Source: Streptomyces luteolus | Lineage (GTDB): Bacteria; Actinomycetota; Actinomycetes; Streptomycetales; Streptomycetaceae | Direction: 5' to 3' | Assembly: GCF_029968015.1 (NCBI RefSeq) | Contig: NZ_JASCIS010000013.1 | Coordinates: forward strand, 62,001 to 126,000 | Length of the DNA stretch: 64,000 nucleotides | Part shown: positions 45,975 through 57,787 of the stretch, one piece after another | How positions within the stretch are numbered: the first letter of the stretch is position 1 | Layout: the number at the start of each line of letters is the position of its first letter | Notes under the pieces: generated by a model | What the model saw: only the letters and a program-made list of their open reading frames with translations | Databases searched by the model: none | What the model was told of the DNA's origin: nothing | Made by a program: the position numbers and the translations under genes

Positions 45975-46144
45975 CGTCGGGTCCCCCTCCCTAAGGCGTA
46001 CGGGGGCGATTATGCAGGGCCCCGGCCCCGCGGACAGCGCGTTCCCCGGCCACTCGACAGGCCATAACCGGCCGAACCACCCACGATGGAGGGTGGGCGG
46101 GCCCCGTACGGGGGGATCCGGCCCCGGCGGCGGCTGCGCCGTAG

Positions 46145-48223
<2,079 letters not shown>

Positions 48224-48264
48224 TCCCCGGCCGGACGGCGGCCCGGCGGCCCGGCGGCCCGGCA

Positions 48265-48334
48265 CACGCGCGCGTGGCGCTGGTTCTGGGCGGCACGCGC
48301 GCGTGGTGCTGGTTTTGGGCTGCACGCGCGCGTG
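48265..48334. repeat. 29-base tandem repeat with CACGCGCGCGTG palindromes
   Basis: Three units of about 29 bases each contain the perfect palindrome CACGCGCGCGTG (48265-48276, 48294-48305, 48323-48334) followed by a GCTGGTTNTGGGC-like stretch. A fourth copy of the palindrome lies upstream of the GNAT gene at 48923-48934. Confidence 0.88.
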
Positions 48335-48409
48335 GTGGTCGTTTTCGGTGGCTGGGAGGGGAGCGGCGTCGGCGGCGCGGCGCGCTCGGAGCTGCTTGCC
48401 GTCCGGGGC

Positions 48410-48901
48410 TCAGAGCTGCTTGCCGTACCAGATCTCGCTGCACGGGCCGGAGGCGTACGCCGGGATCTCCCGGAAGCCGTGCCGGGTGTAGAGGGCGCGT
48501 GCCTCCACCAGGTCGAGGCGGGTGTCGAGCACCAGCTCACGTGCCCCGAAGTCCCGCGCGGCCTCCTCGGCGGCCGTCATCAGGGCCGTGCCCCCGCCGC
48601 TGCCGCGTAGCGCGCCGTCCACGTACACCCGCTTCAGCTCGGCCCGCCCGGAGCCGAGGAGGCGCAGCCCCGCGCTGGCCCCCGGGACCTCGCCGTACCA
48701 GCCGACGAGGAGCGTGCCGGACGGCGGCGCGAGGTCGGAGCCGCTCTCCGCCGCGACGCCGCGCTGCAGCTCGTCGGGCGGTGTGCCGCGCCCGGTCTCG
48801 CGTACGTACCAGCGGTCGCTCACCTCGGTGTAGTACGCGCGCCAGAGCGCGGCCGCGGTGGCGGAGTCGTACGGCTCGGGCCTGACGGTCCAGGAAGTCA
48901 T
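48410..48901 (-). CDS. GNAT-family N-acetyltransferase
   Basis: 163 residues with a single GNAT domain: LLGSGRAELKRVYVDGALRG is motif A with the beta strand before the acetyl-CoA loop (RGSGGGTALMTAAEEAARD), and GARELVLDTRLDLVEARALYTRHGFREI completes motif B. Substrate unknown. The ATG at 48901 is followed upstream by a 20-base perfect palindrome (48919-48938), which is 18 bases from the start. Confidence 0.9.
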   Translation of the reverse strand: MTSWTVRPEPYDSATAAALWRAYYTEVSDRWYVRETGRGTPPDELQRGVAAESGSDLAPPSGTLLVGWYGEVPGASAGLRLLGSGRAELKRVYVDGALRGSGGGTALMTAAEEAARDFGARELVLDTRLDLVEARALYTRHGFREIPAYASGPCSEIWYGKQL

Positions 48902-48918
48902 GGCCCGATCCTTGGCCG

Positions 48919-48938
48919 GTTGCACGCGCGCGTGCAAC
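48919..48938. promoter_or_regulatory. Perfect 20-base palindrome upstream of the GNAT gene
   Basis: GTTGCACGCG / CGCGTGCAAC form a gapless dyad centred between 48928 and 48929, 18 bases before the GNAT start. Its core CACGCGCGCGTG is the same as in the three tandem copies behind the MFS gene. It may be an operator or a hairpin in the leader. Confidence 0.7.
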
Positions 48939-48982
48939 GGGATTCCGGGGGCGCCGGGCGGCGCCCCCGGCGGCACCGTGGC

Positions 48983-49324
48983 TCAGGCCTGCTTCGGCGG
49001 GGCCTGCTGGACGACCTCGAAGGTCCACACCGTCGAACCGGTCGCCGCGGGCTTCGGGCGTTCGCCGCCCTCCGCCCCGCCCTCGGAGCCGCCGCCCTGG
49101 TGAGCGGCCTTCATCGGGCCCTCCATCCAGGCCTGGAACGCGGCCTCGTCGCGCCAGCGCGTGTACACGAGGTACTGGTCGGTGCCCTCGAGCGGCTTGA
49201 GGAGCTCGAACCACTCGAAGCCGTCGGCGCTCTCCACGGTGCCCGCGCGTGCGGCGAACCGCTTCTCCAGGACCTCGCGCTGCTCCTGCGGCACGGTCAG
49301 GGCGTTGATCTTCACGATGCTCAT
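48983..49324 (-). CDS. Antibiotic-biosynthesis-monooxygenase (ABM) domain protein
   Basis: 113 residues with the ferredoxin-like ABM fold: MSIVKINALTVPQEQREVLE, FEWFELLKPLEGTDQYLVYT and RWRDEAAFQAWMEGPMKAAH. The central His/Trp/Asn-type residues of heme-degrading IsdG are not all present, so a haem-oxygenase role is unlikely and a cofactor-free monooxygenase or binding role is more plausible. ATG at 49324 has AGAGGA about nine bases upstream. Confidence 0.9.
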   Translation of the reverse strand: MSIVKINALTVPQEQREVLEKRFAARAGTVESADGFEWFELLKPLEGTDQYLVYTRWRDEAAFQAWMEGPMKAAHQGGGSEGGAEGGERPKPAATGSTVWTFEVVQQAPPKQA

Positions 49325-49490
49325 GGGGCCATCCTCTCCCAGGCCACCCTGCCCCACCGCATCCGTGTGTCCCGCGTCACGTACGCGGAAGGCGGCCGCG
49401 ACCTATCATGCGGCGGCGCGCCCCACCGCGTCCCGATCCGGACGAGCCTCCCGACTCCCGGGAGGACACCGCGACTTGAAGGAGTCGTAC

Positions 49491-49883
49491 GTGCTCGAAC
49501 TCACCATGGCCTCGGTCTCGGCGGCGGACGCCGGCGCGACGGCGGGCATGCTCATGGCCGACGAGGACAGCGCGCCGGGCGCCGTGCTGCGCGTGGGCCG
49601 CGACGGTGCCGTCTGCCGGCTCGTACCGCCCGAGGACTGGCTGTTCGTGTCCCGCGCGCACCTGGAATTCCGCTGCGGCCCGGACCTGACGTGGAGCGTG
49701 AGCTGGCTGAAGGGCTCGCACCCGGACCCGTCGTCGCGGGTGCGCCTCGTCACCGGCGGCGTCACGCACGACCTGCCGTACGGCGGAAGCGTGGCGCTGC
49801 CCGCGGGCGGGTCCGGCGAGGTGGTCATCGAGGACAGAACCGGGCCGCGGAGCGTGAACGTGGGATTCCATCACGAGGTCTAG
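49491..49883 (+). CDS. FHA-like domain protein
   Basis: 130 residues. A Forkhead-associated fold is suggested by LRVGRDGAVCRLVPPEDWLF, VSRAHLEFRCGPDLTWSV (the canonical S-R-x-H motif) and the later strands VRLVTGGVTHDLPYGGSVAL. FHA domains bind phosphothreonine, so a partner Ser/Thr kinase is expected elsewhere. The GTG at 49491 is chosen because GGAG lies six bases upstream (49481-49484); the ATG at 49506 is inside the first strand. Confidence 0.8.
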   Translation: MLELTMASVSAADAGATAGMLMADEDSAPGAVLRVGRDGAVCRLVPPEDWLFVSRAHLEFRCGPDLTWSVSWLKGSHPDPSSRVRLVTGGVTHDLPYGGSVALPAGGSGEVVIEDRTGPRSVNVGFHHEV

Positions 49884-49993
49884 TGGGCCGCGTGTCACGC
49901 GTTTCCGGCTGGGGCCCGGGCCCGAGGGCGATTGTCAGTGGGGCCTCGCATACTTGGCCGCACAAGTCGTCGATGGCGAACGGGGGAAGAGTC

Positions 49994-51145
49994 ATGGCCG
50001 AGGGGATCGAGCGGACCGAGCAGATCGAGAAGGTGCTGCCGGGGGCGGAGGTGCGCCGCCTGGCCGAGCGCTGGCTGCCGCATCTGGGCGGCGGCGGGAC
50101 GGACTTCGCGTGTTCGCCCACGGGCCTGTGGCTGGCCCTGGCGTCCGTCGCGGCGGGAGCGAGGGGCGGTACGGCGGAGGAGTTGCGTGCGCTGCTCGGA
50201 GTCGCCGGCGAGGAGGCGGCCGGCGCGGTGACCGAGGGAGCTCGGGCCCTGGCGGGTACGGACGCCCTGGCCGTGGCCACGGGCGTGTGGAGCAGACTGC
50301 CGGTCTACCGCGCCTACCGCGAGGCGCTGCCCGACATCGGGTTCGGGCCGGTGGACCCGGGCGGGATCGACGCGTGGGTGGACCGCGCGACCGGCGGGCT
50401 CGTGCCCCGGCTTCCGCTGCGGATCACCGAGGCCACGCAGCTGGTGCTCGTCAACGCCCTTGCTCTGAAGGCCCGTTGGACCGTCCCGTTCAAGGGCTCG
50501 GCGACGCGGCCGAAGCCGTTCACCGACGCGTCGGGGGCGGAGCGCGAGGTCGCGACGATGCACGGTCCGGTGCCGAGCGGCCATGCCTGGGACGTGACGT
50601 TTACGGGCGGCGACGCGCGCGTGGTGGAGCTGGCCTGCGCGGCGCCCGATGCGGACCGTCGCGAAGCCTCGCCGTCGGCCTCCGCCAAGGTGAGGTTCGT
50701 GCTCGGGGCGCCCGGTGCGGGACCCGCACAGGTGCTTCCACTGGCCTGGGCGCCCGCCGAGCAGCGCCGCCGGATCGACGCGAGCACGATCCGGGTCGCC
50801 CTGCCGAAGCTGTCGCTGCGCACCCCCGTCGAGGCCGTGCGGCACTTGGAGGCGCTGGGTGTACGGCAGGCGTTCCGGGACTCCGCGGACTTCTCCGGCC
50901 TCTCACCGGAGGACATCGCCGTCTCTCAGGTCGTGCAGGAGACCGTCGTCAAGATCGCCGAGCAGGGCGTGGAGGCGGCCGCGGCGACGGTCGTGGCGAT
51001 GCGCCGGGGCAGCGCCTACCGCCCGCCCGCGGACATAGAACACATCGCGTACGACCGGCCCTTCGGCATAGTCGTCCTCGACGGCAGCGGCACGGTCCCG
51101 CTGTTCACCGCCTGGCAGGCACAGGCCCCGGCGGCCGACGTCTGA
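49994..51145 (+). CDS. Serpin-family protein
   Basis: 383 residues, within the normal serpin length. Serpin blocks are FACSPTGLWLALASVAAGAR, TQLVLVNALALKARWTVPF (strand/helix region of the shutter) and IRVALPKLSLRTPVEAVRHL. The hinge of the reactive-centre loop is EQGVEAAAATVVAMRRG, close to the consensus E-x-G-T-E-A-A-A-A-T, and DRPFGIVVLDGSGTVPLFTA is the C-terminal signature. Inhibitory activity is likely because the hinge is Ala-rich. The reactive P1 residue is probably the Met or Arg in AMRR. There is no signal peptide, so it would act inside the cell. The ATG at 49994 follows CGGGGGAAGAGTC. Confidence 0.88.
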   Translation: MAEGIERTEQIEKVLPGAEVRRLAERWLPHLGGGGTDFACSPTGLWLALASVAAGARGGTAEELRALLGVAGEEAAGAVTEGARALAGTDALAVATGVWSRLPVYRAYREALPDIGFGPVDPGGIDAWVDRATGGLVPRLPLRITEATQLVLVNALALKARWTVPFKGSATRPKPFTDASGAEREVATMHGPVPSGHAWDVTFTGGDARVVELACAAPDADRREASPSASAKVRFVLGAPGAGPAQVLPLAWAPAEQRRRIDASTIRVALPKLSLRTPVEAVRHLEALGVRQAFRDSADFSGLSPEDIAVSQVVQETVVKIAEQGVEAAAATVVAMRRGSAYRPPADIEHIAYDRPFGIVVLDGSGTVPLFTAWQAQAPAADV

Positions 51146-51247
51146 TCCGCCGCGCCACCGTGACCTGACAGCCGGAGCGGGGCGCACGGCCTGACGATCC
51201 GAGCTGGGGCTCGCGGGTGACCGACGCGCGCCCGAATCCGCGTGCGG

Positions 51248-52642
51248 CTATGCCCCGGACCTGAGCGCCCGGGCCTCCGCCTCGGTCTCCACCGCCGGCG
51301 CCGAGCCCGGCAGCGGTCGGCGGGCGCTCTCCGTCATGAACCAGACGGCGACACCGCCGACCACGGCCGCGGCCATCATGTAGTACGCGGGCATCATCAC
51401 GTCACCGGTGGCGCCGATCAGCGCGGTCACGACCAGCGGGGTCGTACCGCCGAAGATCGACACGGAGATGTTGAAGCCGATGGACAGGGAGCCGTAGCGC
51501 ACCCGGGTCGGGAACAGCGCGGGCAGCGCGGACGGCATCGAGGCCGTGAAGCAGACCAGGAGCAGACCGAGCGCGCCCATGCCGAGCGCGATCGCGAGGA
51601 GCGAGCCCTGGCGGATCAGCAGCAGCGCCGGTACGGACAGGAGCAGGAAACCCGCGCAGCCGAAGGCGATGACGGGTCGGCGGCCGACGCGGTCGGTGAG
51701 CCTGCCCGCGAACGGCTGGATCACCATCATCAGCGCCATCACGCCGAGCACGACGAGCAGTCCGTGCGTGGAGTCGTAGTTGAGCTCGCTCGTCAGATAG
51801 CTCGGCATGTACGAAAGGAGCATGTAGTCCGTGACGTTGAAGACCAGGACCAGGCCGACACAGAGCAGCAGCGCACGCCACTGCCCGACGACCATCTCGC
51901 GCAGCTTCACCTTCGGGCGCGCTTCCTCCGCCTTGTCCAGCTCAGCGGCGAACGCGGGCGTCTCCTCCAGCCGCATCCGCAGGTACAGGCCGATGAGGCC
52001 CATCGGACCGGCGATCAGGAACGGGATGCGCCAACCCCAGGAGAGCAGGTCGTCGGTGGAGAGCAGCGCGGTCATCAGGGTCACGAGACCGGCGCCGCCG
52101 ATGTAGCCGGCGAGGGTGCCGAACTCCAGCCAGCTGCCGAAGAATCCACGCTTCTTGTCGGGCGCGTACTCGGCGATGAAGGTGGAGGCACCGGCGTACT
52201 CACCGCCCGTGGAGAAGCCCTGCACCAGGCGCGCAAGGAGCAGCAGTGCGGGTGCCCAGAGGCCGATGGAGGCGTGCGAGGGGATCAGGCCGATGGCGAA
52301 CGTGCCCGCCGCCATCATGATCATGGTGAGGGCGAGCACCTTCTGCCGGCCGATGCGGTCGCCGAGCGGACCGAACACGAGGCCGCCGAGGGGCCGTACG
52401 AGAAAGGCCGCGGCGAACGCGCCGAATGTCGACAGGAGCTGGGCCGTGGGGTTGCCGGAGGGGAAGAAGACCTTGCCGAGCGTGACGGCGATGTAGCTGT
52501 AGACGCCGAAGTCGAACCACTCCATGGCGTTGCCGAGCGCCGCGGCCTTCACGGCGCGCTTGACCATCGCGGGGTCGGTGACGGTGACCTCGGAGGGCCG
52601 CGCGGACTCGGGCGCAGCCGGACTGAGAGTGGCAGATGACAT
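51248..52642 (-). CDS. MFS transporter of the MHS (ProP-like) family
   Basis: 464 residues, 12 helices. The MHS signature GNAMEWFDFGVYSYIAV starts helix 1, and loop 2-3 carries GPLGDRIGRQKVLA; RLVQGFSTGGEYAGASTFIAEYAP is also characteristic. The group includes osmoprotectant (ProP), alpha-ketoglutarate and citrate symporters driven by H+ or Na+. The substrate here is unknown. The start at 52642 is assumed from family length; the open frame extends to 52672. No strong SD is seen for either. Confidence 0.9.
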   Translation of the reverse strand: MSSATLSPAAPESARPSEVTVTDPAMVKRAVKAAALGNAMEWFDFGVYSYIAVTLGKVFFPSGNPTAQLLSTFGAFAAAFLVRPLGGLVFGPLGDRIGRQKVLALTMIMMAAGTFAIGLIPSHASIGLWAPALLLLARLVQGFSTGGEYAGASTFIAEYAPDKKRGFFGSWLEFGTLAGYIGGAGLVTLMTALLSTDDLLSWGWRIPFLIAGPMGLIGLYLRMRLEETPAFAAELDKAEEARPKVKLREMVVGQWRALLLCVGLVLVFNVTDYMLLSYMPSYLTSELNYDSTHGLLVVLGVMALMMVIQPFAGRLTDRVGRRPVIAFGCAGFLLLSVPALLLIRQGSLLAIALGMGALGLLLVCFTASMPSALPALFPTRVRYGSLSIGFNISVSIFGGTTPLVVTALIGATGDVMMPAYYMMAAAVVGGVAVWFMTESARRPLPGSAPAVETEAEARALRSGA

Positions 52643-53009
52643 GTGATCCGAAGATAGGGTCAATTCCCGCATTACGTACCGTGCCCGGTCCGTTGCGCGA
52701 CCTGCGAAAACCCCGTCTCACCAGTGTCGTAGAGACCTCGCAAGGGCCGTGCGGCACGTCCCTCTTGTGATCTTTGTCGCGCCCGATTTGCGCAACCAGG
52801 CCGGTTGACCTGCGTCGGCCGAGGGGCACGGGGACCGTTTCAGAGAGTTATCCACAGGCTCAGCGGGGAGGGTCGGGAGGCCCATAGGATCCGGACACGG
52901 ACACCGAAACGGGGCGGAGGCCGACAGGCATGGCGCATACGGAGCGGGGCGGGGCGGTGGCCACGGGCGGCGCCGCACCCTGGAGGGCGAGGAGAACGGG
53001 CCGGGCGCG

Positions 53010-53220
53010 ATGCGCGAGGCGATACGGGGCCGGATCGCGCGTGGTCGCCCTGCGCGATCCGGCCGGGGAGCCGTTGGACCCGTACGCCTTCGAGCGGGCC
53101 AGACGGGACGTTCTGCGCGAGCACTTCGTGGAGTGCCGCACTGACCGTGCACGGCGCACGCGTCACGCTCTACGCGCGGCCGGGCCAGGCCAGGGCGGCA
53201 CCGCACGAAGACCGGCAGCG
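53010..53220 (+). pseudogene. Possible decayed gene spread over three frames
   Basis: Sequence with protein-like composition jumps between frames: MREAIRGRIAR from 53010, then VVALRDPAGEPLDPYAFERA and RRDVLREHFVEC one frame over, then ALTVHGARVTLYARPGQ in the third. Read together they would make one continuous short protein. Two frameshifts would be needed, so I treat it as a candidate remnant only. The rest of the 584-base gap between the MHS gene and the P450 end shows nothing else I can support. Confidence 0.3.
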
Positions 53221-53227
53221 CGGGCCG

Positions 53228-54472
53228 TCAACGGGCCGTCACCTGAAGCTCCTTGATGCCATTGAGCCACGCGGCCCGCAGGCGGCGCGGGTCGTCGGCC
53301 AGGCGCAGATCGGGGAGGGCGTCCGCGAGGGCGTTGAAGATCAGGTCGATCTCCTGGATGGCCAGGGACTTGCCGAGGCAGAAGTGCGGGCCGCCACCGC
53401 CGAAGCCGAGGTGCGGGTTGGGGTCGCGGGTGATGTCGAACTGTTCGGGCCGGTCGAAGACTTCGGTGTCGTTGTTGGCGGAGGAGTAGAAGAGGCCGAC
53501 GCGGTCGCCCGCCTTGACCGGTACACCGCCGATCTCGGTGTCCTGGGTGGCGGTGCGCTGGAAGGCGGTGACGGGGGTGGCCCAGCGGACGATCTCCTCG
53601 GCGGCGGTCGAGGGACGCTCGCGCTTGTAGAGCTCCCACTGTTCGGGGTGGGTGAGGAAGGCGTGCATGCCATGGCTGATGGCGTTACGGGTGGTCTCGT
53701 TGCCGGCGACGGCGAGAAGGAGGACGAAGAAGCCGAACTCGTCGGTCGACAGATTTCCCTCGTCCTCGGCGGCGACCAGCTGCGAGACGATGTCCTTGGC
53801 GGGGCACTGCTTGCGGTCGGCGGCCATGTTCATCGCGTAGCCGATGAGTTCCATGGCGGCCTCGGCGCCGACCTCCTCGGTGATGGCGTACTCGGGGTCG
53901 TCGTACGCGATCATCTTGTTCGACCAGTCGAAGATGCGGGCCCGGTCCTCCTGGGGGACGCCGATGAGTTCGGCGATGGCCTGGAGGGGGAGCTCCACGG
54001 CGACGCGGGTGACGAAGTCGAAGGAGCCGTCTGCGGAAAGGCTCTGCCCGGCCTCGTCGGCGATGGCGCGGGCGCGCACGCGCAGGGCGTCGGTGAGGGA
54101 GCGGACGGCGCGGGGCGTGAAGCCGCGCTGCACGATCTGGCGGACCCGGGTGTGCTCGGGCGGGTCCATGTTGAGCATGATCAGCTTCTGGGCGTCGATC
54201 TGGTCGCGGTTGATGTGCTCGTTGAACCTGATGACGGCGGTATTGGTGTGGGAGGAGAACAACTCGGGGTGCGTGGACACGTACTTGACGTCGGCGTGCC
54301 GTGTCACGGCCCAGTAGCCCTCGTCGTCGAAGCCCGTGATGCCTCGCGGCTGGGGGCACCACCACACCGGCACGGTCTGCCGAAGCTCGGCGAACTCGGG
54401 GTGCGGGATGCGGCTCTGCAGGAGGTCGGGGTCGGTGGCGTCGAACCCGTCGGGCAGCGCGGGACAGGGCAT
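53228..54472 (-). CDS. Cytochrome P450, CYP125-like
   Basis: 414 residues. The heme-binding Cys is in FGGGGPHFCLGKSLA, the I-helix oxygen-activation motif is LAVAGNETTRNAI and the K-helix ExxR is in EEIVRWATP. It resembles CYP125 enzymes, which oxidise C26/C27 of cholesterol-like side chains, including NMDPPEHTRVRQIVQRGFTP and FGFFVLLLAVAGNETT. The divergent FadA5-like thiolase and two KstR-like sites between them mirror the mycobacterial cyp125/fadA5 pair, which supports steroid side-chain oxidation. The ATG at 54472 has GGAG six bases upstream; the in-frame TTG at 54478 lies directly behind that GGAG, too close to be the start. Confidence 0.92.
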   Translation of the reverse strand: MPCPALPDGFDATDPDLLQSRIPHPEFAELRQTVPVWWCPQPRGITGFDDEGYWAVTRHADVKYVSTHPELFSSHTNTAVIRFNEHINRDQIDAQKLIMLNMDPPEHTRVRQIVQRGFTPRAVRSLTDALRVRARAIADEAGQSLSADGSFDFVTRVAVELPLQAIAELIGVPQEDRARIFDWSNKMIAYDDPEYAITEEVGAEAAMELIGYAMNMAADRKQCPAKDIVSQLVAAEDEGNLSTDEFGFFVLLLAVAGNETTRNAISHGMHAFLTHPEQWELYKRERPSTAAEEIVRWATPVTAFQRTATQDTEIGGVPVKAGDRVGLFYSSANNDTEVFDRPEQFDITRDPNPHLGFGGGGPHFCLGKSLAIQEIDLIFNALADALPDLRLADDPRRLRAAWLNGIKELQVTAR

Positions 54473-54555
54473 CGGCAACTCCAGTGTCGTACGACGCGAG
54501 GTGCAACGTGTCGGCGGCGAATGTCTGACGGCCCATCAGGAGATGCCGGAAAGGT

Positions 54556-55946
<1,391 letters not shown>

Positions 55947-55984
55947 AGCCACTCTCGACGCGCGGCACCCTCGACGGCCGCACC

Positions 55985-56036
55985 CCAGGGGGCTCCGCCC
56001 CCGCCCCCCCGCTCCTCAAGCGCCGGAGGGGCTGGA
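55985..56036. repeat. Dispersed intergenic palindromic element, copy 2 (short)
   Basis: GGGGGCTCCGCCCCC (55988-56002) followed by GCTCCTCAAGCGCCGGAGG repeats the modules found in the longer copies at 1540-1712 and 62873-63085. It is placed between the thiolase and the transglycosylase-like gene. Confidence 0.7.
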
Positions 56037-56055
56037 TTTGGCCGGGGTATGCAGT

Positions 56056-56086
56056 TTGGCCGCACCCCGAGGCGGGGTGCGGCCAA
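56056..56086. terminator. Bidirectional terminator between convergent genes
   Basis: Perfect 14-bp stem TTGGCCGCACCCCG (56056-56069) with CGGGGTGCGGCCAA (56073-56086), loop of three bases, lying between the convergent thiolase and transglycosylase-like genes. Confidence 0.87.
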
Positions 56087-56121
56087 CCAGGCCAAATCGC
56101 TACCTACAAGCGGCCAGCGGT

Positions 56122-56565
56122 TCAGTACCAGCCGTTCGCCTGCCAGAAGTTCCAGGCCTCGACCGGGCTGCCGTAGCGGTCGTTCATGTAGTCCAGGCCC
56201 CACTTGATCTGCGTGGCGGGGTTGGTCTTCCAGTCCGATCCCGCGGAGGCCATCTTCGAGCCGGGCAGGGCCTGGACCAGGCCGTACGCGCCGGACGAGG
56301 AGTTGGAGGCGGAGGGGTTCCAGCCGCTCTCGTGCGAGACGATCTTGCTGAACGCGGCGTACTGGGCCTGGTCCGGGATCATCTTCTTCGCGATCTCCTT
56401 CGGGGACCCGGCGGCAGCGGGAGCCACGGCGGCCGGGGCGGCCGCGGGAGCGGCGGCGTGGGCAGGGGCCGAGGAGAGAGCCATGCCGGCGGCGGCGAGT
56501 GCCACGGCGGCACCGGCGATGGTCTTCTTCGGGGTGGCGACGCGGCGGAGAACGGAGACGGTCAC
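56122..56565 (-). CDS. Secreted transglycosylase-SLT-type protein
   Basis: 147 residues. The signal peptide (AGAAVALAAAGMALSSAPAHA) is followed by an Ala/Pro stretch and a domain resembling lytic transglycosylases: FSKIVSHESGWNPSASNSSS with the catalytic-type Glu in SHESGWN, then SGAYGLVQALPGSKMASAGS and IKWGLDYMNDRYGSPVEAWN. It would cleave peptidoglycan at the cell surface. The GTG at 56565 has GGAAGG six bases upstream. A structured leader with several hairpins occupies the preceding 150 bases. Confidence 0.9.
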   Translation of the reverse strand: MTVSVLRRVATPKKTIAGAAVALAAAGMALSSAPAHAAAPAAAPAAVAPAAAGSPKEIAKKMIPDQAQYAAFSKIVSHESGWNPSASNSSSGAYGLVQALPGSKMASAGSDWKTNPATQIKWGLDYMNDRYGSPVEAWNFWQANGWY

Positions 56566-56917
56566 GGAAAGCCTTCCAACGGGGACAGGGGGGCCGCGAG
56601 CATGCCGGTGCCGTTCGGGGGAGCGGCGGGGGCAATGCACAGGCGCCGCGACCGATGCGGTCGTGGCGCCCTGCGACGTCATCCAGAGAAGCAGGGCTGC
56701 CACGTCGCCGCAATGCCCCTTTTTACTAGTTGTGGTCGCATGTGGGGCGATAAGTCCCGAGTTCTGATATCGGAGGCATCAGCGCAGCTCAGGGCCCATT
56801 TCAGGGGGTCTGTGGATCACGGCTCAGGCCCTACTAGGGCACGTAGTGGAGGACCAAGGTCCTGTGCGGGGGCTCACCCTCGCAGGGCGGTTTCCGTTAC
56901 GCACCGCAAGGGCGTGT
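56566..56917 (-). promoter_or_regulatory. 352-base intergenic region with a structured mRNA leader
   Basis: No gene is supported. On the minus-strand transcript the pair GGGGCATTGC/GCATTGCCCC (plus-strand 56710-56719 and 56629-56638, one mismatch) encloses GCCCTGC/GCAGGGC (56668-56674 with 56691-56697) and GGCGCC.CGACCG with CGGTCG.GGCGCC (56642-56654 with 56658-56670). The inner two helices share bases 56668-56670, so they compete at their ends. The fold ends about 65 bases before the GTG start. Upstream of it lies an AT-rich stretch likely to be the promoter. It does not match the c-di-AMP riboswitch consensus that precedes other actinobacterial wall hydrolases. Confidence 0.55.
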
Positions 56918-57787
56918 CTACGGAAGCGGTTCGCGCACTGTGACCTGGGCCTCGTCGGCGGGGCACGAGAATGTGACGGGTGCCTCGAAAGCGGCCCGGC
57001 GGGTGGCCCGGCGCAGCGCCTTCAGGACCGTCGGACCGATGGCAAGGGTCAGGACGACCGTCATCACGGCGCGGCCCAGGTCCCAGCCGAGCGAGGTGGC
57101 CACGCAGTAGGCGAGATAACGGACCAGGTTCTCGTGCAGCGGGTCGCCGGGCTGGAAGGAGATGCCGGAGGCGAGGCCGGCCACGGTGGTCCAGCCGTAC
57201 ATGTTCATCACGAACCCATAGACGAACGCTGCCACGGCCCCGTACAGCGCGAGCAGTGCCAACTCGGCGCGGCCGCGCAGCATCCCCCAGGCACCGGGCA
57301 GCAGGCCCGCGCCCATCGACACCCAGGCCATCGTCAGCATCTGGAACGGCATCCAGGGGCCGACGCCGCCGGTCAGGAGCGCGGAGGCGAACATCGTGAC
57401 CGCGCCGAGCACGAAGCCGAAGCCCGGACCGAGGACGCGCCCGGCCAGGATCAACAGGAAGAACATCGGCTCAAGGCCGGCCGTGCCCGCGCCGAGCGGG
57501 CGCAGCGCGGCGCCCACGGCGGCGAGCACACCGAGCATCGCGACGGCCTTCGCGCCGAGCCCCGACTCCGCGATGGTCGCGGCGACCACCCCGACGAGCA
57601 GCGGGAGCAGTGCGGCGAAGAGCCACGGCGCGTCCTGCGCGTGCGCGGTCACGCCCGAGGTGTCGTCGGCGAGCAGCGGCCAGCCGAACGCGGCCACGCC
57701 GATCGCGCTCACCAGGAGCAGGGCGCACACGGACTTGGGGCCGAGGCGGACGGCGCGGGTCTGACGCGCGAAACCCCCGCCGGTCAC
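56918..57787 (-). CDS. ECF transporter substrate-binding (S) component
   Basis: 289 residues, six or seven membrane helices (VCALLLVSAIGVAAFGWPLL, PWLFAALLPLLVGVVAATIA, EPMFFLLILAGRVLGPGFGF). The ECF_S-type helix 1 Ala/Gly packing face and the loop GLGAKAVAMLGVLAAVGAAL point to an energy-coupling-factor S component. It lies at the end of a five-gene operon with the T and A components and is controlled by a cobalamin riboswitch, so the ligand is probably a corrinoid. The GTG start overlaps the ATPase stop in a GTGA. Confidence 0.88.
   Translation of the reverse strand: MTGGGFARQTRAVRLGPKSVCALLLVSAIGVAAFGWPLLADDTSGVTAHAQDAPWLFAALLPLLVGVVAATIAESGLGAKAVAMLGVLAAVGAALRPLGAGTAGLEPMFFLLILAGRVLGPGFGFVLGAVTMFASALLTGGVGPWMPFQMLTMAWVSMGAGLLPGAWGMLRGRAELALLALYGAVAAFVYGFVMNMYGWTTVAGLASGISFQPGDPLHENLVRYLAYCVATSLGWDLGRAVMTVVLTLAIGPTVLKALRRATRRAAFEAPVTFSCPADEAQVTVREPLP

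Noticed and set aside
56566..56917. c-di-AMP (ydaO) riboswitch upstream of the wall hydrolase
   Set aside because: I did not find the conserved GGGGACCCA...GGGGUGAAUC core. Structure is present but of unknown class.
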